A stretch of DNA of 46,593 nt from Bacteroidales bacterium (lineage in GTDB: Bacteria; Bacteroidota; Bacteroidia; Bacteroidales; P3), in the NCBI GenBank assembly GCA_017618625.1, contig JAFZTV010000005.1:1-46593 (forward strand), in the 5' to 3' direction. Of this stretch, positions 42,601 to 46,593 are shown piece by piece. The notes beneath the pieces were generated by a model, which saw only the letters and a list, made by a program, of their open reading frames with translations, had not been told where the DNA came from and made no database searches. Made by a program: the position numbers and the translations under genes. Every line of letters begins with the position of its first letter. Within the stretch, counting starts at the first letter, position 1.

Positions 42601-43859
42601 CGCGCAACTTCGGTGCTCCCGGATGGTTTGTGGTGGGTAAGACGGAAAATGTTGCAGAGGAGCTCCTGAAGAACGACCTGCTTAGCAGCGATACGCTGTT
42701 GAACCAACCCCATTGGAACACCGGCAACCGTATATTCTCCCTTCAGGCGTCGTTTGAGCCTATCCGTCACATGAAGATAGACATCAACGCCACCGAGAAC
42801 TATTCGCGTCGCGAGGAGTACTACTACAAGTATTTGAGCGTCGAGGATGCGGTCAAAGGCCCTCTCTCACCCATGATGACCGGAAGCTATACCACCACTG
42901 CATTGGCGCTTGCCACCTCGTTCCGCAATTCGGATGAGCTCTATGCCGAATTTCTGAGTAACCGCGAGGCGGTAGCTGCACGCTTGGCAGCCGCCAACCC
43001 CGACCCATACAGCTCAGGCATGGTGCGCGATTCGGTAACCGGCGAAGAATATCCTGCGGGTTACAGCGCCAATCAGCAGACGGTCCTCCTCACTAGTTTC
43101 CTTGCAACCTATATGGGTAAGGACATCTCCACTCAAGGTTTCTCACCGTTCCTTAAGATGCCGCTGCCGAACTGGAGCATCACATACACGGGGTTGGGCA
43201 AGATAGAGTTCCTGAAAAAGTGGTTCACTAACATCTCGCTTTCGCACAAGTATATGTCCACCTACAGTGTGGGCAACTTCTACACCGACGCTGCCATCTC
43301 GGGAATTAACGGCTATGACTATGGAGCGGAGACGATGCTCAACGCCACGGGCGACTACGTGCCGCCGCTGAGTATGGAGGGCATACAGATTACCGAGCAG
43401 TTCAATCCCCTCATCAAGGTGGCTTTGAGCATGGTCAACAGTTTCCAGGTCAACTTCTCCCTACAACGCAATCGTACCCTCGCGCTGAGTTTTGCCAACA
43501 ACCAGCTCACCGAGTCGTCGCGTGACGGCATCACTGTCGGTGCTGGTTACCGTTTCAAGGACGTAGAGCTTCACCTCAAGATGGGACGCCTCCGTCACGA
43601 CATAAAGAGCGACATCGTCCTACAATTCAACCTTACCTACAATAGCAACAAAACCGAAATACGAAAGATAAACCAGAACGTAAGCCAGATTTCTTCGGGC
43701 AGCAAGGTTTGGATGGCGGAGATTTCCGCTGAATATGCGCTCTCCACAACGCTCACTTTACGTGCTTTCTTCCAAACCAACATCAACACCCCGTACATCT
43801 CAAATGCCTATCCCAACTCCACAACCAAAGGAGGACTTACGGTCAGGTTCTCTTTCTAA
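36690..43859 (+). CDS. sprA: type IX secretion system translocon protein SprA (Sov)
   Basis: At 2389 residues this is full length for SprA/Sov, the giant outer-membrane barrel that forms the export channel of the type IX secretion system. The signal peptide MRIARYIAGFVVAMVTIATGSVYAQ depends on TTG 36690 as start, because a stop lies just upstream in frame and the next ATG (36729) would cut the signal. Recognisable parts include KITPSGSAELTFQ, GEKSTILV-type strands, the SYIDDFEGAESSIDLKG block near residue 800 and repeated aromatic strands to a C-terminal FSF. A Lys-rich insertion (about 1875-1905) is present. Presence of SprA implies the cell exports proteins through this route; the other T9SS genes are not in the window. 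Confidence 0.9.
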   Translation: MRIARYIAGFVVAMVTIATGSVYAQTDSTSWHQMGGDYVPTSITTTVEYDAETGDYVQVRKAGNVVLGRKYMTFEEYQDWQMDRLMQNYWRETNKSAGDDESSGGFLSKIPGFKEISRKLESLIGKPEIKITPSGSAELTFQLVNNYRKDPQLDANKRSITTFDFDENIQISLNAKIGDLINFDINWNTQATFDFENKIKLKYEGKEDDIIQLLEAADISFPLNTTLIKGSQQLFGFHTKLKFGKLTVDAVVSEKETSTENMQVKGGASSREFEIRADEYEENRHYFLSQYFYEQYNKSLQTLPVVNSPVKILRVEVWRTNIGAAVTQNRNLLAITDLGESNTSAPGVVGRGQWSDPNRPQSQLPRNSSNNLMQLINLSAIRSVNNVSNYMQGVGLTAAADYEKIESARLLNSSEYTLNEDLGFISLSQPLSNDQVLAVAFQYQVIGDTTVYQVGEMTTDGVNDPNTLVVKLLKGTAIDTKNPMWQLMMKNVYFLKSTQISRDNFRLNVIYEGTNGGVGTGFFVDGPKEGVPLIELLGLDRMDATRQYYYADGVMDWFDSAAFHGGVIQSSSGRIFFPLVEPFGKDLREMLGNGEYADKYCYDSLYTMTKTLAQQYADKNKFYLEGYFTSKVSGEISLGYSVAPGSVTVTAGGVPLIENVDYTVDYTMGTVRIVNESILSSGTPISVSSENNSFSMMTKRMLGLHLNYEFKPDLNLGATVMNLYEKPLTQKNNFGEEPTSNTIWGIDFNWKTEVPWVTKIVDFLPGISTKAPSNLTLTAEFAHFIPGMTNTGSEDGKTSYIDDFEGAESSIDLKGINYWHLASTPQDYASENPMFSETELGSGLAYGFNRARLAWYRIDNLFYSSNSPRNIDADDRSQPYARRITEQEVFPNKELAAGEPTTVYELNLAYYPDEKGPYNYETDATQYSAGMNAEGKLEDPKSRWGGIMRELDYTDFETQNIQTIEFWMMDPFIDNPEHKGGKLYINLGDISEDILRDGRKSFENGLPTSSNITNVDTTIWGRVPIAQPVVNAFDNEGSSRKYQDIGYDGLSSTHNINDEQSFFGSYISRVGELFGTSSQAYINAATDPSSDDFTYYRSSVYDDNNVKINDRYKYYNNPEGNSSVDEDSPESYSTAATNLPNVEDINKDNTLSDAENYYEYMVEIDPEHMNIGENYIVDIQDARDIELANGTTTNCRWYQFRIPIREPLRKVGKINGYQSIRFMRMFMKDFEEPVILRFATLELVYGTWRKYTEDLLQPGDYPTGYGENTSLNLGTVNIEENGSRDPVPYVLPPGIEREEWYSTSSSYTQLNEQAVSLDITDLASGDARAIYRNTSYDLRYYGKLKMYAHAEKKFATDMLEDDDLVLFVRLGSDYTKNYYEYEIPLKLTEWGTSADDPYAIWPTENNIEIDLQAMTEIKTNRNRSIRSGEDLYNSTMLYSEYVDGKKYSVLGRPNLGKVKVIMIGVRNPKGENETEMVPRSAIVWVNELRLSDYTNKGGWSAMALARTNLADVGNLSLYGAYTSSGFGNLEDKLTDPELINRLNLQATLDFEIGRMLPEKWGMHIPLYVDWANEIGSPEYNPLDQDVILKTDIQTYQTSAERDSIRKMTQQRKQTTNLTLTNIRKERVGKAALKPHFYDFENFSFSYAYSGERSSDDDIEHYKKDQHRGGFSYNYSVQQPKQYRPFAKVKAFNNKNLKIFKEFNLIYQPKNLSFSTEIYRDFEETMLRNKSEALIIMKPTYFKQFTWRRDYGLQYDISTNLKVQYNANANARIDEPIGRIETRSASDSIWRSMLHGGTMQNYQHNLQVSYDVPIGKLPYMDFLRLPLTYRTSYNYQGATEALKSMGSVIENSATFTAGASANMQTLYNKFKLVKKAWAPPQPKKDSKTNSKDKDKNKNKLDKKRGMDQNDSVSKAVADSLHKAEVAERWRQVGYFGLRFITGLRTVNIQYSQSGGGHIPGFMGEATILGIDPRNFGAPGWFVVGKTENVAEELLKNDLLSSDTLLNQPHWNTGNRIFSLQASFEPIRHMKIDINATENYSRREEYYYKYLSVEDAVKGPLSPMMTGSYTTTALALATSFRNSDELYAEFLSNREAVAARLAAANPDPYSSGMVRDSVTGEEYPAGYSANQQTVLLTSFLATYMGKDISTQGFSPFLKMPLPNWSITYTGLGKIEFLKKWFTNISLSHKYMSTYSVGNFYTDAAISGINGYDYGAETMLNATGDYVPPLSMEGIQITEQFNPLIKVALSMVNSFQVNFSLQRNRTLALSFANNQLTESSRDGITVGAGYRFKDVELHLKMGRLRHDIKSDIVLQFNLTYNSNKTEIRKINQNVSQISSGSKVWMAEISAEYALSTTLTLRAFFQTNINTPYISNAYPNSTTKGGLTVRFSF

Positions 43860-43891
43860 CGAATCAAACAATCAAGAATTCACGCAATCAG

Positions 43892-45289
43892 ATGGAACTA
43901 GATAGATTTAAAAACTGCGACAAGGACACCCGCGATGCCGTGCTCAACTTTGAGAAATTGAGCCGTAAGGGTGGTGTGCAGTATATTGATATGGATCAGC
44001 TAGAGGTCGTCCTCGATTTCTACCTTGAAACCAACGACGTCGACTCCGTGCAGTTGGCCTTGCGATACGGTGAGAAGATTTTCCCCAACGCCAATGAGCT
44101 GAAGCTCCGCCGTGCCCACATGTACAGCATTCAGGGCAATCCCCAGGGTGCTTTGGCCATTCTTAAAGAGATACTGCGAGCCGAACCTGGCAACACCGAT
44201 GCACAGTACGCTATGGGCCTAGTATATGGCATGCTCGACCAGCCGCAGAAGGCCATCCAATACTACCAGTTGGCCTCTGCCGACGGCGTGGAGCTTGGTC
44301 TCATCTATGGCAACATCGGCGACGAGTACTACAAGATGGAGCGTTACGACAAGGCGATGTCTTATTACAAGAAGTCCATAGCCAAAAACCCTGACGAGGA
44401 GCGCTCTATGTACAACCTCTCCTGCATCTATGAGGACGAAGGGCGTCACGCTGAGGCCGAAGCCTTCTTCCGCGCCCAGACAAGCGAGCATCCCTATTCC
44501 TTTTGTGCGTGGATTGCCTATGGGCGCGCATGCATGAATTTGGAGCTTTGGCAGCAAGCCATCGAAGCCTACGAATATGCCATTGTGGTTGATAAGACCA
44601 ACGTGCAGGCCTATTTCTGCCTCTGTGACGCCTATCGCAGGGCAGGCAATTACGGCAAGGCCGTCTCTGTTCTGCACGAATGTCTCGACTACGCCGAGGA
44701 CAAATCCTGGGTTTACTATTCCATGGGCATGATATACATGGAAAATGGCAATAATGCCTCGGCCATTCCTTATTTCCGCAAAACCGTACGCGAGGACCCC
44801 TACTTTGGCGACGCATGGCAGGTTCTTGGGCAGTGCTATGCCGACGAGAACGACCTCTACACCGCCATCGAGATGTCCGAGCGTGCCCTCTCCATCAATC
44901 CCCAGTCCTCCTCCTATATGCTACAGCTTGCATGGCTTCATGAGCGTATCGGCGACATTGAGAAAGCCGACAACCTCTATCAGTGTGCCGTCCATCTCGA
45001 CGAGGTTTCCGATGAGTGCTGGTTGCGTTATGCCGACTATCTCATGCGCCATGACCGTTTCGACGACGCCGTCAACATCCTCGACAAAGGCGTTATCGCC
45101 TCGCTCGACCAAATAGAGTTCAACATCCGCCTTGTTGTCTGCTATTTCAAGACAGGTCGACGCAACTTCCTTTTTAACGCCGTCCGCGCTTGCACCTCCG
45201 ACCCGCAGTTCCATCCGCAGGACCTCATATCCTTCTGCCCCGAAATAGCCACCGACTATGAGGTTGTCTCGATGCTCGATTGCCATTGA
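43892..45289 (+). CDS. TPR-repeat protein
   Basis: The 465-residue protein has around ten tetratricopeptide repeats from about residue 40 on, for example AQYAMGLVYGMLDQPQKAIQYYQLA, GNIGDEYYKMERYDKAMSYYKKSI and MYNLSCIYEDEGRHAEAEAFF. There is no signal peptide or membrane segment, so it is cytoplasmic. TPR proteins are scaffolds; the partner is unknown. It begins 32 bp after sprA and ends 26 bp before the chosen DedA start, so the genes may be co-transcribed. Confidence 0.85.
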   Translation: MELDRFKNCDKDTRDAVLNFEKLSRKGGVQYIDMDQLEVVLDFYLETNDVDSVQLALRYGEKIFPNANELKLRRAHMYSIQGNPQGALAILKEILRAEPGNTDAQYAMGLVYGMLDQPQKAIQYYQLASADGVELGLIYGNIGDEYYKMERYDKAMSYYKKSIAKNPDEERSMYNLSCIYEDEGRHAEAEAFFRAQTSEHPYSFCAWIAYGRACMNLELWQQAIEAYEYAIVVDKTNVQAYFCLCDAYRRAGNYGKAVSVLHECLDYAEDKSWVYYSMGMIYMENGNNASAIPYFRKTVREDPYFGDAWQVLGQCYADENDLYTAIEMSERALSINPQSSSYMLQLAWLHERIGDIEKADNLYQCAVHLDEVSDECWLRYADYLMRHDRFDDAVNILDKGVIASLDQIEFNIRLVVCYFKTGRRNFLFNAVRACTSDPQFHPQDLISFCPEIATDYEVVSMLDCH

Positions 45290-45315
45290 CAAATTACATG
45301 CAACACCGTTTACAA

Positions 45316-46089
45316 ATGAAAAATACCCTTCTTGCAGGCCTGTTCCTGCTCCTTTCTTTTGGCGTTTCCGCGCAGCAGTGTGACACCCTTTCGGCCGTCT
45401 CTTCCTCGCTTGCCGAATCTGTCCACGGCGACGACAGCTCGTCCCACGGTTTCGTCGCTTCAGCCCTGCGGTGGTATGATGCCAATATGAACTATGCCGC
45501 GGTAGGTATACTCATGACCGTCGAGAGTTCCTTCATCCCCTTCCCGTCAGAGGTGGTCATCCCTCCCGCCGTCTATGTCGCTAGCAATCCTGAAAGCCGT
45601 GGCGGGATGAAAGTGTGGCTCATAGTCCTTATCGGAACGCTGGGAGCCATGTTGGGGGCCTACATCAACTATTTCCTCTCGCGATGGCTCGGCCGCCCGA
45701 TCATCTACAAACTCATCGACAGCCGTTTGGGGCACCTCCTGCTCCTCAACCGCGAAAAGCTCGAGAGAGCCGAGAAGTACTTCAACGACCACGGAAACAT
45801 TTCCACCCTCGTTGGCCGACTCATCCCTGTGGTGCGTCAGCTAATCTCTATACCCGCAGGTCTCGCTCGCATGAACATCCTATCCTTTTCCATCTTCACT
45901 TTTGTTGGCGCCGGCATCTGGAACTCAATCCTCGCCCTAATCGGCTACCTCGCTTACCGCGCCGCCGACCCCTCGGTGATTGAGAAATACAGTCATCAAC
46001 TCTCTATCGCCATCCTCGCCATTGTGGCCTTGGTATGCGTATATTTCGTTGTCAAGATAATACTTAAAAGGAAGTTTCGCCATGAGTGA
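45316..46089 (+). CDS. DedA-family membrane protein with signal peptide
   Basis: From ATG 45316 the protein has 257 residues: a signal sequence (MKNTLLAGLFLLLSFGVSAQ), a short polar stretch, then the SNARE-associated/DedA domain with ESSFIPFPSEVVIPP and GRLIPVVRQLISIPAGLARM, and several membrane helices to the C-terminus. DedA proteins act as lipid flippases for undecaprenyl phosphate or phospholipids. Earlier in-frame starts (45280, 45298) would precede the signal and are unlikely. The small gene downstream overlaps its end by 8 bp. Confidence 0.85.
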   Translation: MKNTLLAGLFLLLSFGVSAQQCDTLSAVSSSLAESVHGDDSSSHGFVASALRWYDANMNYAAVGILMTVESSFIPFPSEVVIPPAVYVASNPESRGGMKVWLIVLIGTLGAMLGAYINYFLSRWLGRPIIYKLIDSRLGHLLLLNREKLERAEKYFNDHGNISTLVGRLIPVVRQLISIPAGLARMNILSFSIFTFVGAGIWNSILALIGYLAYRAADPSVIEKYSHQLSIAILAIVALVCVYFVVKIILKRKFRHE

Positions 46090-46234
46090 AAACAACAAGC
46101 GCGAGCCCATCGACTGGGGACACATACTTCGCCGCAAAGACCGCCCGTTGCCACCCCAAGGCTGCAGCATAGCCTTCTACATATTCCTACTCGCGCTCTT
46201 CATTTTCCTTGCAGTGTTATACATTACCCACTAG
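46082..46234 (+). CDS. small one-TM protein (50 aa)
   Basis: ATG 46082 overlaps the end of the DedA gene (ATGAGTGA). The 50-residue product has a polar N-terminus (EPIDWGHILRRKDRPLPPQG) and one membrane helix (IAFYIFLLALFIFLAVLYI) at the C-terminus. The overlap and the well-formed tail-anchored layout support a real gene, probably translated together with the DedA protein. No family is recognised. Confidence 0.65.
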   Translation: MSENNKREPIDWGHILRRKDRPLPPQGCSIAFYIFLLALFIFLAVLYITH

Positions 46235-46593
46235 TTATATCTTTACTAGGTTGTTCCATTTTTGTTGCCAATTACTTTTTGTTGTATTATGGCAATATGT
46301 TTTTATTGCTGCCGTTGTAGCAAGCCTGAACAATATGATGTGGTCAAAACTCATAATTCCATTTCGGTGTTTTTTCAAGCAGTTGCAATCGACTTCGACA
46401 TACCATCAAAATTATGGCTTAATTGGCACATTTTTAGTGGTATACCGACTTATCAACACAATTTATGCAAAACACAGCGAAAATTTCCTCCAAAATCACC
46501 CTTTTCAACAATCCCAGACCCCCGATTTTCATCGTTTCCACTCTTGCATCAAAAAATATTTTCAATCACAACCATCTGCATTATAGCGAACTA
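46235..46593. other. gene-free A+T-rich end of the window
   Basis: No frame in this stretch looks coding: the open frame seen on the plus strand has biased, low-complexity composition and no leader or neighbour support. No RNA gene or terminator is recognised. Confidence 0.5.

Noticed and set aside
46209..46586. 125-codon frame at the right end
   Set aside because: Low-complexity, Phe/Gln/His-rich translation with overlap onto the small TM gene and no support from neighbours.

Overview
The window looks like chromosomal DNA of a Bacteroidota species, most likely in Bacteroidales. The grounds are promoters of the TAnnTTTG (-7) type in front of many genes, A-rich leaders instead of Shine-Dalgarno sites, a full-length SprA of the type IX secretion system next to ruvA, a Bacteroidota-style LptD divergent from an N-acetylmuramoyl-L-alanine amidase, and several families (DUF3127, WG-repeat, AAA/DUF4143 ATPases, HhH-barrel proteins) typical of that phylum. 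Family names come from reading the proteins by eye; no search was run.

Layout. 0.1-6.5 kb: a two-gene amino-acid-fermentation unit (CoA-transferase subunit A and 3-aminobutyryl-CoA ammonia-lyase) closed by a strong hairpin, then a choline-kinase-like phosphotransferase, a PHP phosphatase, a cupin and two outer-membrane barrel proteins. 6.5-7.0 kb: a non-coding stretch with a striking 11-bp periodicity. 7.0-10.8 kb: an ECF sigma factor with overlapping membrane-protein genes, a lipoprotein and three tandem paralogous barrel proteins. 10.9-18.4 kb: envelope and housekeeping genes (MerR regulator, LptD, amidase, ABC ATPase, PanC, a 4-TM protein, a YrdC-type protein). Their intergenic spacers carry a repeated element made of a GC hairpin core plus ATATCAAC arrays. 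18.5-19.8 kb: a secreted M64 metallopeptidase.

19.8-32.9 kb is the accessory part, A+T-richer in places and rich in repeats. It holds an AAA ATPase, a WYL regulator, an AAA/DUF4143 ATPase behind an exact 4 x 32-bp array, and a complete retron. The retron consists of an ncRNA with 13-bp a1/a2 inverted repeats and three msr hairpins, a retron-type reverse transcriptase, a downstream protein with a HEPN-like RNxxxH signature, and a WG-repeat protein. After it come small unknown genes, an SSB-like DUF3127 protein, a large unknown protein, a metallophosphoesterase, a second 11-bp tandem array (G-rich on the minus strand), a small basic protein, a 4-TM protein and an unknown helical protein overlapping dnaB. 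A promoter-like module (GCGCAAAAAG followed by a -7 box) recurs four times only in this part.

32.9-46.2 kb returns to core genes: dnaB, a lipoprotein with a predicted beta-helix, ruvA, sprA, a TPR protein, a DedA protein and a small one-TM protein. The last 360 bases show no convincing gene.

The strongest candidate for an undescribed system is the retron at 23.9-27.2 kb with its putative HEPN RNase effector. The next are the leader arrays shared by merR, the ABC gene and panC, and the 11-bp and 32-bp periodic arrays.
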